Assembly: GCA_023079485.1 (NCBI GenBank)
Contig: CM041085.1
Location: 91,585,115 to 91,649,114 of the forward strand
Source of the DNA: Archilochus colubris
Lineage: Eukaryota; Chordata; Aves; Apodiformes; Trochilidae
Reading direction: 5' to 3'
DNA: 64,000 nt
The translations under genes and the position numbers were made by a program. The notes under the pieces are model-generated. The model had not been told where the DNA came from. It worked only from the letters and a program-made list of their open reading frames with translations, and ran no database searches. Positions 28,401 through 43,400 of this stretch are shown in pieces (position 1 is the first letter of the stretch; every line of letters begins with the position of its first letter).

Positions 28401-31400
28401 AAAACAAGTTAATGTACAATGAAGCAGCCCTCCCAAGTTGTCTCACCCACTTTTGAAGGTGCATTGGATAGGTCTGGGTTTTCAGTGTACTCTATAATGC
28501 TGACACTTCTTGTGTTTCAGCTACAGATGGACCTGGAACCAAGTTGTAGCAAAGCTTTTGCAATAAGTGCATACTACTTTCTTTGCCAAACTTTGGATCT
28601 CAGAGAAAACATCTGACAGACAAGTTCTCAGTTCCTGAAGAACTGGGCTTTTACTTTGATCATTTGGCTTTTTATTAATTACATGTGTTTCCTTTATTAG
28701 TCTAAATCATACCTGCTAAATGTTAGAAGTGGAAAAAATGCTATACTACCATTTGTAAAGAGTACTGAATTTCTACCTGACTTTTTTTTGTGCTTTATTT
28801 AGGATCTATGTGCTGCCTTTGAAGCCAAAGAGGAGACTTATAAGTGTCTACTGCAGAAAGGCCAGCAGATGCTTGCAAGATGCCCAGAGTCTGCAGAAAC
28901 AAACGTTGAGCAGGACATAAATAACTTAAAAGAAAAGTGGGAATCAGTAAAAACAAAGCTCAGTGAAAGAAAAGTATGTGTTTTTGCATGAAAATAGAAG
29001 TGTAAATAAGGTATTTAGGGATGTTAATGTTCAGTGCTTTTATGCATGCATGCATACTTGCTTGATCTTCTAGGTTTAAAATTAATTGTAGAGACAGCCA
29101 TGCAGAATTTATTGTATGTTTAGAAATTACTGGGAAAAAAATGGGAATCAGGAATCTGATTAACTATAATTGAGGGGAGGATAGGCAAGAATGGCACTAG
29201 TCTGTACAATTGAAATATGTTAATTGGTGTATTGCTAATGCTTATTTGGTAGGATGAGGGCTTTTGCTTTTTATTACAATAACTGAAAACATGAGAGGGT
29301 GAATAAAATTATTTGATCATTCAAGTTTATCTCCTTCTCAGTAGAGAATTGCTACATTATTTTTCTTAGCTTTTGTCCAGTTTTTTTTCTTGAAATTCCC
29401 CAGCACTTGGTCTTTTGCCACTTCAAGTGACTACCTTTTGTTCTAACATAGATCAGTGGTTTCACTGATACGCAACATACGTTTCCTTGTTATAAATTTC
29501 AGTTTACTTTCATTCCTTCACGAAATACAGTCCATTTGTACTACCTCAATCACACAATAAAGAATTTCAATAATTACAAACAGAGGAACTCTCTGTACAT
29601 CCCTGATATCTATAAGGCACAAATAATTAACTCAAAACTTAGTTATATTTCAAAGTGAGAATAGAATGGTGGTGTCTCTTAAGGTAACTGTAAAATGTAA
29701 AAATGCTAAACTAATTAATACCAAACAAAAGCACTTCTTGCAGCAAGCTAAAGCTTGAAGTGCTCAGCTAGGCTACTATTTTTTTTCTTGTGAATGTTGG
29801 AAAGTCTGACTGATAGCTCATGATGAATGAAAATTCTCTATCCAAAATGAGTCTCAGTTCAGACAACCGAAATGACAATTGGGTTTTATTATGAAGAATT
29901 TTGTAGGCAAATTTGTTCTTTGCTTAGTGTAAGATCATAAATTAGTTGACCTCTTTGAGTCTCTTCCAAATGGACTGCCACCTTAGATTTCTAAGATTCT
30001 TCTGGTTTTGTATTGAATTTGAAAAATCTGTATGTCCCATTAGAAGTAGTAAAAGATGTGATGTTATGAAATGGAAAATTTTATCTTGATACAAGGTGGT
30101 GTATTTTCTACTCATCTATCACATATAATATTACTGTTACTCTTCTCTCCACTTTCTTTAATATGTTCACATGTAGGCTGTTATTTTAAAACTGAAACTC
30201 TGAGTTGGAAAAATGCTTTAAAGTGCTAAACTAAATGCTGAACCAAAATGATGTACTTCAAAATGTTGAACTAAAATGGTTAACTTGTCTGAAACCCCTG
30301 CACAATATCAACTGCTATTACAGTATGACGTATCTTTACAGACCAAACTGGAAGAAGCCCTCAATTTAGCAATGGAGTTCCACAACTCACTTCAAGATTT
30401 CATCAATTGGCTTACTCAGGCTGAGCAAACTCTAACTGCAGCTTCTCGGCCAAGTCTTATCTTGGACACTGTCTTGTTTCAAATTGATGAACACAAGGTA
30501 TGTAAAGAAACAGATGTGTAATGTTTTTCTCCCACTCTGTGGACATACTTTTAACAATGTCCAAATGAACCCTGTAACACTGGCACCGACAGAAACGTTT
30601 GATTTGTTTTAAAATTGCATTTTATAGTCTTTCTTGCTACATCATCCTTTACTGGTTGTTTTTCAATGTTTACCCAGTGCTTGAGCAATGTAGGATTCGG
30701 AGTAATTTCTTCTTTTTTTTCAAGGTTTTTGCAACAGAAGTGAATTCTCATCGTGATCAGATCATAGAGCTGGACAAAACTGGAACCCATTTGAAATATT
30801 TCAGTCAGAAACAGGATGTTGTCCTTATTAAGAATCTCCTGATTAGTGTACAGAGTCGATGGGAAAAAGTAGTTCAACGCTTAGTTGAAAGGGGAAGAGC
30901 TTTGGATGATGCAAGGAAAAGAGCCAAACAGGTAATCGGACAACAGCTGTTGTTCAACTCTTTGAACTTAGCTGTAATTACATCCAGACTCTTGAAGAAT
31001 ATGGTGCTTTAAAGCACTTTCAAGTAAGTCTGGTTTCACTGTAGCAGACACTGTTGAGTTAGGAGATCAAGTTCTGTGATTCAATCATAGATCACTTCAT
31101 TTGGGAGGTGAAAACCTCATTTCCAACCCAAGCAGTGACTTCTGTCTGCAATACAGGATAGTCTGAGAGAAGAAATTTACAGTATGGCTTCCAGATGTAT
31201 AATAGTGCCATCTGTCCTCAAAAAGAAGTTTCACAATCAACTCCTTATATTTTAAAGAATGTGATGGCCTCCTTTTTGCTAATGTGTGGGAGTATCCCTG
31301 AGTATTCTCTTGTTGGGTTTACATTGTGCCCTGATTAATACTCCTCACTTCCTTAATCTTTTATGTGAGCTACTAGGCCAGTATCTTATGCGTGGGAAGA

Positions 31401-34400
31401 TATCTCCACTTATTGACTTAAAAACCTGGGGATTTTTTTTTACAGTTTTCCTCACCAGGCACCATTCATGGTTTTTCCTTAGATTCATGTTTCCCTGATG
31501 AGGACTATAAATAAGATGCAAAATATGTGAGAGAACTGTAATCTGCTTAAGCATCAATAGGAAGTTTTAGCAGCTTTTTTATTGAAGTGAACATGACCAT
31601 TGAAGATTTGGTCATGTTCACAGGCAAACCACATTCCCAAGTTCACTGCTACAGCCACTCAATTCATAGAGTAAGAACTTTTCTGAGCAATAAATTAAGC
31701 CCATAAGCCAATCAAGTGTTACTTATTTTCCAGCAGTTTCTCTTCTGCATTCACACACAGAGCATTTCTGTAGTGAGATGGATTTCATCTCTAGATCCAC
31801 GTACAGAGCTGAATACAGTAAATTATTAATTTAGGACAACTATCTAGGCAGAGCAGGGAAGGAGTACTGAAGGGTACTGGTGTCAAGGGGTGATCTCCAG
31901 CCCTGAGAAACAGGGTCCAGGAGACTTGAGAGGTTGCTGAACTAGCTCCTTGTGCTTTCATGTGTAGACAGCCCAGGCAAAAAGAATTTTTCAAAGAGAT
32001 GCGGAGGAAAAAATGACCAGCTTAGAAAAATAGAATCTCAAAAGGCTACTGCTTTGTGAGAGCTGGTTGAATCTCTGGTCTTTCCCTGCTTCCTTCCCTG
32101 AAGCACTCTCTTTGTTGAGACAGGAAGGAAGATCAAGGATCTGTTCCTTGCCCGTCAAGATAGCATTTGATATAATGACAACATTTATGAGCGTCCCAGG
32201 GAAAATATTGGGCAGTCATCCAGACAGGAGTTTTGCCCAGTGATTTACTGCTGTTGTCCCATACAGACAATAACTAAGCATCATTCTTGCTGTATTTACT
32301 ATTCATTACTAAGAATGTAGGAATCTAAATGACCAACACATCAACAGAAGTAACTAATATGTCTTTGAAAGATGCATGCTACATGTATGGATCACGTACA
32401 TTCAAGGTTGTTAATTCACCTGAGAGAAAAGGGAAGCTAAGTCCAGTGGGCCTATCATTGGGCTTGTCTCTTGACAGACCAGGGAGAATAAGCATACCAA
32501 ATCTCTCTGAAGTCTACAGAATACTTGTCTGGCTGTAGAGAATCATTTAGTGTTTAATGCTTTTGGATTATTTTGTGAATTTTAAAATCCATGCAAATCT
32601 CAATTTCCTGCAGTTCCATGAAGCCTGGCACAAACTAATGGAATGGCTAGAAGAGTCAGAGAAGTCTTTGGACTCAGATCTTGAAATTGCAAATGACCCA
32701 GACAAAATAAAGATGCAGCTTGCACAGCATAAGGTGAGTCATGAATGATGAAATGCAAAGTTGCCAGTAGGATGTAGGCCTTGTACTCTTCAGGCAACAA
32801 AGGAAGTAAATTGTGGCCTCACTGCAAAGGAGTGCTTATTAGCATGAAATTAAATGGTAGTGTGTTTCAGGTGGAGAGAGAAAAAAGACTTTTCACAGTA
32901 TTTTGCTCTGTGGGGGAATGGTTAACTTAAAGGGAGAGGCATACAGCACAATGAAAACTTTAACAGTAATGCTATTTCAAAAGTAGTAATCTTGGAAGAA
33001 ATTTAATCATTGACATTTACAGTCCTTAAATTTTACCATCTACACATTTATGTTGGTATTTTCCTTTTAATATACTACAAGACCACCTCAAAATTGAAAA
33101 ATAATCTTGTTTTGACTGCCAGTTGGTTTTTATGTCAAGAGGAAATATTAATATAATCCTCTAGAAAGTACAGTGATACCTTTAATAGCAAAGGTTGTTT
33201 CTCTTAATGAGATTCAGATTTCCAGGACCAGCTTTCCACAGACCCTGTTGGTGAAAATGTAAAATTCTCCTCCACTGACCTGGCATTTCAAACAAGTAAC
33301 AATAATGTAAAAGCTGTGTACCCACATCAGATACAGCAAAAGGATGCATGGAAGAAGTCTTGACATCATGTTTACTTTTGTGAAGAGCCTAGAATAATGT
33401 TACTGAGGAGCAAGTGGGTGAGTGGTAGAGTCTTCAGAGGCAGACTGTGTTTCAAAATATATCTTGGAACATTTTCATTACAGAGTATTGAAAGATCATT
33501 CATTTTTCTATATTTTGGCATACACTTCTACTTTTCATGTCAGTCTTATTGTTCTTAATTTATTCCTTTTTTCTTTCTGCACAATTTCCCCAAGGGTCTG
33601 CATATCTAATTTTTTTCCTCTCAGTGTAGCTTCAGATCATGGTTTCTACCACTGATGAGTCTTGCCATGTATATTTAATGATTGGTGACTGTATCACTCT
33701 GCTTTGTATTTTTAGCAACTCAGTTTTCATGATGTTTCATGATGTTTATCAACCAGGAAAATATTCTCTTTTAATATGTGAAAATTGTCTGTTGCTTAAG
33801 CATAAATAGTTTTACCCATGTTTGCTGCTTAAAACTTTTATATAAATCCTACATTTAACTTTCTGTTAGGCGAACTCTGCAATTTCAGTTTGTTCTGGGA
33901 TTGCTGCTGTTGATGGAATTTGGAGTCAGCAATGGGAATTTAGTGATAAAAGTCTTTCTGCTAAGATTCTTGTTCTGACTCTATCAACATTTTAATGCTT
34001 CCACTTATCTCTTTTATTTAAATAAAGTTCAAACTCGTCACAAGTACCGACAACATGTGACTTTGCTTTGAGGTCCTTTCAGGTCCTGAGCTTTGGCTCT
34101 CTACCATTATTCTCCTCCCCTCTTCTGAAGTGTTAAACTTGATAATCCTACAAGTTCTTCGTACCTATTGCAGTTCATTTTATGATCCCAAGCCTTTTCA
34201 CATGGATTGGCAGACTCATCACTTCTCTCAATATCATTTCTGCAGCTTCTTTTCATAGAAAATGCCTGCAGAGAATGGCTACTTGAGTTGCTTGAGTTTC
34301 ATTTCTCATCAAAGCATGAGATGGAACATGGCACAGGGACATTAGGATTGAAACTGGTGATTTGGAGTAAAAAGATGAATGTGTGTGAGAGAGGGAGTTC

Positions 34401-37400
34401 TGTGAACTTTGTGACTTTAAACTTCAAACAACCCCCCCAAGAAATCAACTCAATTGTTTTTTAATGATCTGTCAAACCTCCCAACACTGCAATGTCCTTC
34501 CTTGTATTTTGAGTCTTTTCCTTCCACTCCCACATATACCCCTTGTGTCTGTCTTTGTCTTTTCTGTCCAGCCTTGAAGGTTTCCTTGCTCCATTTAGTT
34601 AACAATTTTGCTATCTGAACTGAATATGTGCTCTGTGTGTGCTGTAAGCATAATTTGGATTCAGTCTTGGCCAGTTGTTGCTGCCAAAAAAAAAAAAAAA
34701 AAAAAAAAAAAGACCCTGAAAAATGAAAGCCAAGATAATAGGTTTTCTCTCTCACTCATATCTAAAATGTTGCCAGGGACTTTTGGGGGTTATTCATGAT
34801 CTGTTTCTCAGCAATTTTTTCTCATTTTTAGAAGTCAGGAATAGAAAAAATCTTTATAGGTCACCCAATCCTTTCCAGTGTTCCTTACTGTACAGCTCTG
34901 TGAACCTGGATAATTTTATCTATATGTTCCCATCTTCCTTAAAAGGAAGGCAGATGGTTAATTAGTAAGGTTTCATTCATCTTACATTGCTCCTAGTTAC
35001 TTAAATGAAACTCTAAGCTCAGTAACACCTCTGTGAAATCAAATGAAAGTAGGTACTGTGTAGTGTGTGTAGTCTCTCAATGAATGAATTTACTGTAACC
35101 CTTTGTTCACCTTTAAATGTCTTTTACCTGTATGATCCCTATCTGGCAGCAATTTCCTTCTGTTTTCTCATGCAAATCAAGTAACGCTGTGCACATAATT
35201 TTAAGTAGTTAACAAACCCCATCAAATAAAAGAAGCACAGAAATATTTTTGTACTGAAGGAACTTCTACCAAAAAAATGGTTATTTTCATTTTGAAAATT
35301 ACTTTTATTGTATTTTTATCTTGACAATGGTGTTTGTAGTCTTTCATTCTTTCCTAAAGTGTGTTTCCTTGTTGTTTTCTTCAAGGAAAATGAAAGGGCA
35401 GTAAGGAAATACTGGATTACAAAACAAATGCTGCCCTTCCTTTTTTTTTTTTTTTTTGGAAAATTTTTTATCCTCATTTCCCTCTGGGTCCTGAAAGAAC
35501 CTTAGAGTAAGGACAGAGCAATGAAAAGTACCAAGAAAGTTTAAAAAAACAACAACCTTGAATCACCCTAAGTAAAGTTGTCCCTATGGCAAAACCCAAT
35601 GCCTGCTGTCTACTCAAGGTGCCTCTGTTCCACTTGAGCTTCCCTTGACAGACATTAACATCTACAGAATGGATTACTTTTCTGCTATTAAAGGTGGAAA
35701 GTCAATTTAACCTAGTACTTTTTTGTGACAAAAAATATTTAAATATATATGCAATTCTGTATATATGAATTTCCTAAAGCAAACTTGTGATTTTATTTTT
35801 TTTAACCTCATTTTCTGCTAGCAGTTCATGAAGGTGTGAAATAAAGCACTTAAAGGATTGCTATGCTTTAAAAGCTGCTGTGTAGTGCTGGTTTTGTCTT
35901 TTGGCACTGTTCCTTTATTTAATTACTTACTCAGTTAACTCCTGCACTATCAGATGAGCTGTGTTTCTGTGTGCTCCTCTGTGCCTATGAAAAGCTTCCA
36001 GAGGCTCTGAGCAGGAGCTGGCAGAGCTGGCAGGCAGATGAAACTTTCATGTCACTGTCATCTTCCAAATTTTCTGGATCTCAGAAGCCCACCTTGAGTT
36101 ACTGAGATGTCACCTGGCTGCTTCTTATGCCTGGTTCTGTATATTTATGGAATACAATTCTTCCCAGTTGTAGTATGCTTCAATCTTAGGAGGGCTAAAT
36201 GCCTGTGGCTGGAGCTTTCCCAGCCTGACCATGCTAAGCTACAACAGAATGACCTTTGTAACCTTTGGCATGCTCTACACTGGCTTGAAGTCTTAGTACA
36301 TAAAAATATAATGTGAAGACTGCTAAGTTCATGACTCCCAAAGCAGAAGTTTTTTTCATATTCTTCTGACTACCAGGCAGCCATGTAGGAATATTATGGT
36401 AGGACAGGATGCATTGCGCTCATCAAAGGAGGGATTTTCCAGAAATTCCACTAGGTGTGGAGCTGTAATCCCAGAGAGGGAGAAAACAGAGACACTGCTA
36501 GTGTGAAGTCCCATGTAATTTCAAGTGCATTGTGGCACTAGCAACTAGAAATGTTGCAGTAAGTTTTACGTTTCCTTGCAGCAACGTTTACAATTTCCAC
36601 TGCAAATAGTATGTCAAAGATTAATTAGCTGTGGCCTGTAAGCAGCTAATGGTATATTAATGTTTTCATTTTCTTCCACGGATATAGGAATTTCAGAAAT
36701 CTCTTGGTGCAAAACATTCTGTGTATGATACCACAAATAGAACTGGGCGTTCCTTGAAAGAGAAGACCACCTTGGCTGATGACAATTTGAAACTTGATGA
36801 TATGCTGAGTGAACTAAGGGATAAGTGGGATACAATTTGTGGAAAATCAGTGGAAAGGTAAATGAAAACCAGTCTCAATTTTTCAGAAGATAAAGCTTAT
36901 TTTTGCTTCTCTTGTGTGAAAGAAATACCAGAGTGGATAGCTTGTGTTTGATCATTAAGTGCCAAAGCAGTGAAATAGCAGAAATGCAGATTTCCTTGAT
37001 GGTATGGAAAGGGTGGGTGGGGAAGATGGTTCCACTATTTAAAAAAGGAACCACTGGTTGCCAGCTCTTAGTTGTTACCATTGTATGCTGAAATATTTTC
37101 TTAAAGTGTATGAATGATTCTTCTGTGTGTGTGCCTGCATTTTTTTTCTCCCAGACAAAATAAACTGGAGGAAGCCTTGTTATTTTCGGGACAATTTACT
37201 GATGCTTTGCAAGCTCTAATTGACTGGTTGTACAAAATTGAACCCCAGCTAGCAGAAGATCAGCCAGTACATGGAGACATTGATTTAGTGATGAATCTGA
37301 TCGATAATCACAAGGTAATTACAAAAAAAAAAAAAAAATCTAATTACTATACTGCTCATATGTGTATAATTCTAATGCTCTTTTTATTTGTCTAGTCTGT

Positions 37401-40400
37401 AATATTTAGAAATATGTAATAGTTTTGTAATACAAACATGTCATCAAGAATGGAAAATGCTATGAAACAGAAGTGGAAGATAACAACTGTTAGTAACTCA
37501 TTGGCACCAGTTAGCACTGAGATATTTCATTTAATGCTGCTATCCTTGTTTTTATTAATATCCTGTCCAAAAAGTGTGCATTTATAAATGCGTGTGTGGA
37601 CAAGAGGTGGCAAAAATTGTTTTACTGGAAATTTTTGGGGGAGACAGAGCTTTTAATAAAAAGTACATCTTCTAACCAAGTGCCCAATGCACTCATCATG
37701 ACTACAGCAGCCTTTCAAATCTGCAGAGCTGTTGTATATTCATGGTGAAACGTTGTTGCAGTGCTTAAGTTATGCATGGGAGTATACAACTAGACTATGG
37801 CTCAGAAAGGCTATTTTGGCAAACTACAGTATTTTGAGACTGAAGTGTTTTTTGGGAGGGGAGAATGTTGGAGATGTAGGAGTGTGCCTCTGAATCACAG
37901 TTTTGCAGTTTAAGAGGTTGGAATAAGCAGCTTAAGTTACTGGTATTGCAAAGGCTACAAACATTCAGAGTTCTGGAGCCTGGCAGGATTGGTAGATGGA
38001 GGCCCCTCTGTTCATCTACAAGTGACTTCTAGTGTCCATAGGCTATTCAGTGAAGAGGAAATTTTATCCATCATGAAAAATAGTATTTGGTTACCTATAA
38101 AAATTAGCCTGAAGTATGCTGGAATTGCTTCTGAAATCCCATTGTATATCACAACTAAGTCATAGCAGCACATAATACTGTACTTGTAGTATCTTTTAAG
38201 AGCTTCCTTTATGTAACTGGGGCGTGTGCCATATGCAAATGTGAACATACTCCTACATAAATATATGTATACAGTCCCAGATGGGGTTTTAGTTCCATTT
38301 TTATGATCTTAAACCATCTCCTTGATTATTAGCATTTTATCTGATCTTTTCCTGCTGTGGCAATCTTGCGCATTAATCAAGTGTGTCAGATCAATTGCTT
38401 TGATACAGAGTGTAAAGCCAGTGTGGTGAGGATAGATTTCCCATGCATTGCTTCAGTGTGGGTTCTCAGGATCTGACTGGCATGTTCCTACCATATTCCA
38501 TTTTTGTTAGGATAAAATAGAGTGTCAATATTTTCACATAGAATCAAATGAACAGAACTCACGCGTTTTGAGTCATTTTGATGGAGTAATTCTTGATGGA
38601 ACTAAATCCACATTTTGATTTCTCATAGCCAGTAGGTTTCTTGTTTCTCTTTACATAATTATGCCTTAGTGAATTAAACATATCAAATGTGTTTGGTGTT
38701 GCCTAGGTTTTCCAGAAGGAGCTGGGAAAAAGAACAAGCAGTGTCCAGGCTCTGAAGCGCTCTGCCAGAGAGCTGATAGAAGGCAGTCGTGATGACTCTT
38801 CCTGGGTCAAAGTCCAAATGCAGGAGCTAAGCACTCGCTGGGAGACAGTTTGTTCCCTGTCAGTATCCAAGCAGACACGACTGGAACAGGCTCTTCAGCA
38901 GGTAGAGGAGTCCTAATTGTGCTATGTGTGCTCTATGAGAAGCATAGAAAGTATCTTACAGTTTGGGTGCCAGAAATTTAATTCAACTCATGTTGTTCAA
39001 TTTATTTAATTTCATTTTCTCACTCATGCATTGCTTACCTTGTCTCCATCCCTTTACTACAGTGCATAAGTAATTCCTCTTAGCATTTATTATTGCTGTT
39101 ATTATTAGTCTATATCACAAATGCAAAGCAAATGTTTCGAAGACTTTGCCATCTAAGGAAATCAGTGAATTTACAGTCAAGCATGAAGGGTGATTAAGAA
39201 CTATGCCCCTTTCACAAGGAGCTGGAGATTGTAATCATATGCCCTTCGTGCTTTAGTGGAAAGGAGTGAATTTGTGTACTGAAAACTTGTTTACATTGGC
39301 ACAATTACAGTGCATGGTAAAGTACAGTGCATGGTAAAGTACACTGCAGAATAAATGGAGTGGTGCTGAGTGCATTCTAGGAACTAAAGCAGTGTATGTA
39401 TGAGACAAGTAAGTCCATCTCTGTTGTTTCCAAATGTGAGATAATATGGATGTACAGCTCTGTGAAAATATATTAGCTTGGAGTGACGCTAGGGTGTGGC
39501 TCCTGTGATAGTGAGGTATCCCCTGTGTACAAAAGTCCCACCCTGCTTTCTCAAGGTACTGTGTTTGTCCAGCCCTCTTGTCTCTCAGCAGGCAAAATCC
39601 TGAGCTGCCTCTGACACTAATTTTATCTGAATGTGGCTTTGCCCAAACTTTCATTTTTTCTCCAGGTGTAAAAGGGTCAGTCATCAACAGGCTGACAGTT
39701 AATTTTGTTTAACTGGTGATTTAGGCTATGCAGAAAATACAGTTCTCATCTCCAGATGGTCCATGAAAGCACCTCCTGTGTAATTTGTCAGTGTAAAGGC
39801 ATGACATTCTCAACTGAGCTGCAAGTACACTATAAATCAGATGGCTAAAAGCATGAACAGGCTTTTAGGCTTTCTATAATTTTTTGGGAAGCATGAGATA
39901 TTTTTATAGTTATGAAAATGTAGTAGTGTATATCATTGACTTTTTAATGGAAAGTTAATGTGCCAGTACTGCTCTGTGATTAATGACTCCAAATGTGGGC
40001 TCAGTCTCCTTGTTTAAGCTGCAGTGTGTCTGTAAGATCCTCTCACAAGTTTCCATGACTTATTCTTGTATCTTAACAGGCAGAAGAATTCCACTCTGTT
40101 GTCCATGTCCTTTTGGAGTGGCTGGCAGAAGCAGAGCAGACTCTTCGTTTTCATGGGATCCTTCCAGATGACGAGGAGGCCTTACGGACACTGATAGACC
40201 AGCACAGGGTAAGCAGGAAAATTAAGAGGGTCTTCTTCTTTTTGGTGGGTCTGTTAGAAGATAGAATAAAAGAAAGGAGGGCCATATCACCATATCCAAT
40301 GTCTAATACTTGGTTTTTTGCAACTGTTTCTAGAGAGAATCTAGAAGTTCAGTGGAACTGTCAGTCTGGTGCCCATAGTGGTGGTGGGCTGTTTGAGTCA

Positions 40401-43400
40401 TACTGGCTTACTAAGAAAATAATGAGCTTTTAGAAAGCTGCTGTACAGACAGGTGCAAACCCCTCTGTGGAATATATGGTGCCTGACAATTGTAATGCAG
40501 ACTGCTACAGCTGCAAAAGTGTATTTGCCTTCTGAGCACCATTGGGCAAAACAGTATGTTCTTTTCTTTCAAGGTCATTTGTAAATGTCAGCAGAATGGT
40601 GTTATCATCCATTAACCTTCTATTGTGGTGAAATAGCACTGAGTCATACTTCACATGCACTGGGTACTGAAGTATGGCAGTGCCATAGGTACTGCAGATA
40701 CAAGATCATAGGTCATCAAACTAATGTCACAGCAGTGAAATGGGAAAAAGGCAAAGTATGGTAATATAAGGAGTATAGACATTATAATTTCACTCCCCAA
40801 GCAGGAAGCTACAGACATGCACAACTAAGCCCATGCAAAGCTCTTCTGGTAAGTTCAATAGTAATAGTACCAAGATTATAGTGTTTGCAGTTTTATAGAA
40901 CAAATGCTAAGACTAATGGATTTGTTTGTCATTGCTTGGGAGAAAATAATAAAAAAAAACCTTGTGAAACCGAGAGTGGAAAAGCATCCTCTTTAAATTG
41001 AGTTTGGGAGTATTATTACATACAGGAGTGCATGTAGGGTATGACTTACCTAATGGGTCTTAACTAAGGAGTTTTCAAGGTACACAGACTGCACTGTTTG
41101 AGGAAGTTGGTTTGGGATTTACTTTAGGGCCCTGGATCTGATTGCTGTTCTTTAGCTGGCAGATGTGTGTATGCATTAGGAGTGGCTGACTAATGTTGGC
41201 AGTAGCAACCTGGTATCTCCAGGACAATGAAGTTTGTCTTAGTGGTCTTTCCTCCACATGTGCTTTCTTCATAAGATCCCTTATATTTAATTTTTTGATT
41301 TTCTGAATACAGACGAACGAACTGACTGAATCTTAGATCCACTGAAATAGAAAAAAAATCAAAATTTTTTTCCTCTGCAGTGTATATTGATTGACAAAAT
41401 ACTACTGTTTAAAAGCTCAAACTTGTGCTGCCAAAACTGAAGCATAACTTGAAGCCTCAAAAAAAAGTTGTCTCTGAAAAACTCTAATAACAACTAAAAC
41501 AGCACAACCAACCTCAGTGTTAGAAGTGGCCATATTGCACCTAAATTTTTAGTAGGGTTCAGAACATGTTTTCTCAACCAAAGGCCAAACAGTAGAATTA
41601 CAGAATTTTTCAAGCTGAAGATTACCATGCTGCTGCTTTACCACTCATGAAGTATGTACAAAGAAAAGCTTCCTTGAATGAGGGGTCTCTCCCCTTAGTC
41701 TTATAACATCAACTTTCAAGAAAAAAAAAAAAAAAGGCAAGAGAAAAAGTAATATATGATACTAGTTTTATACACCATGTCTATATTATACTGCAGCAGT
41801 ATTAATATCCAGAAGCATGCCAATGATATTATTTACATAAATGTAAAACATATCTTTTATCACCTGATTGTCTTAAAATGGTTTTGATGCATTTGTATCC
41901 AGCTACATATTGAAAGGTTTCTTCAATAAGGTATTTTATCCAAATGGCCCATCTTCATACCCATTACTTATTTTGTTTTCTTGAATAGTGCACATGATTT
42001 AATGAATTCTGCTGTCTCAGGAAGAGATATTTCTGTCACTCATCATCCTCTCTAGGAACTTACAGATGTAGTGGGTAAATGCACTATGTTAATGGGAACC
42101 ATCCCATCTCCCCTCTTGTAAATGTGTCTGTATCACTGGAATGACACAGAGTTCAATACAATTAGTATAATTTCCTGAGGGAAGGCTTAATACATTCTAT
42201 ATAGTGTGCCATAGATTTAGATTTTGAGATACTCTAGTACAGTTGTGCAGGGAAAACAATGTTGCAATGTTTTCCTCCTGGCCCTGGCTTGTTTTGGTAG
42301 TCTCCCACTGCAACCATTTCTAAACCCATTTTAACTGAAATAGTGTAAGAACTCATTTATTTTTAAGAGAGAAGGACTCCTACTGTGATTGGATCTTAAA
42401 CTCTGACATTAATTTAAGCTTAAGTCAAAATCAATTACTAATGAATCTCTTTAAATATACAGACTACCTATTCCAGGCTTTTGCAACAAGGTTGAAGAAA
42501 TTATTTTTTACATTATTACTTCATAATAGTTTCATACTTATTTAGTAAAGGCACAAGATAAAGTCACTATGAGTTGTATAATTTATTTTTATGGTGTTTA
42601 GGTGATTTTTTTAAGTTTCTAGGATCTGACTTGGCTGATCTTTAATTTCTGGAATCCAAAGTAGCCCATTGTGAAACTTTCAGAGACATGGTTCCATTCT
42701 GTAGCCCAATTAAAGATGCTAGAATAGAACTACAAATTCCTCTCAGCACTGAATGATGCTGGCAATTCCTGTTAAGGGTGCTCACACAGACACACACAGA
42801 ATTACACAACATTTAGACATAACAAAAAAGGCAAACTATAAAAAGGATGGGAAAAGTTCTTCAGGTTTTTTTTTTTGGTTGTTTTTTTTTTGTTTGTTTG
42901 TTTTTTTTTTGTTTGTTGTTTTTTTTTCGTCTCCCTGCACCCAGTTCTGATCCTGCCACCCTTTCCTTTGCCAGACTCTCTAGAAACATCAATGACCTTG
43001 AACATCTAAAGCTGTGAACATCCTTTTGCTTTTATGGGATGATTCCCACATGGCATTGCCTCTGAAAACAGATGGTTAATTAGCAGTCTCTGCCCCCGTT
43101 CTTGCTGGGTCTCTCCCCCTCAGCTGCTGAGTTTTCACATTTGTGTTAGTTTAGTGTAGCTGCTCCTGGAGTCCTCTATCATCTTGTCTGAGCATGCAAT
43201 TACACTTAGCCATTCCCAGCCTCTGCTAGGAGGCTTATAGTTCATTATGAAGAGTTACTGTAACTGACAAACTAAGTCATCTGAAATGTTGCCAATAATG
43301 AAGCTACCAATCATATTGTTGATTTATGGTACTTCTAAAATGCTGACATTTTCCTTCTTTTTTAAATTAGGGCGTATGTCTTTCAAGTATTTACAGTATA

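Noticed and set aside
34450..34755. Possible retrocopy ending in A26
   Set aside because: No parent gene and no target-site duplication is recognisable; a plain poly-A repeat explains it.
39253..39687. 144-codon antisense open frame in intron 25
   Set aside because: Overlaps the tandem duplication, has no recognisable domain, and shows no promoter or splice context.
41594..41630. CR1-like ATTACAGAATTTTTCAAGC
   Set aside because: Only a short stretch resembles a CR1 3' end, with no continuation of the element. Too weak to call.
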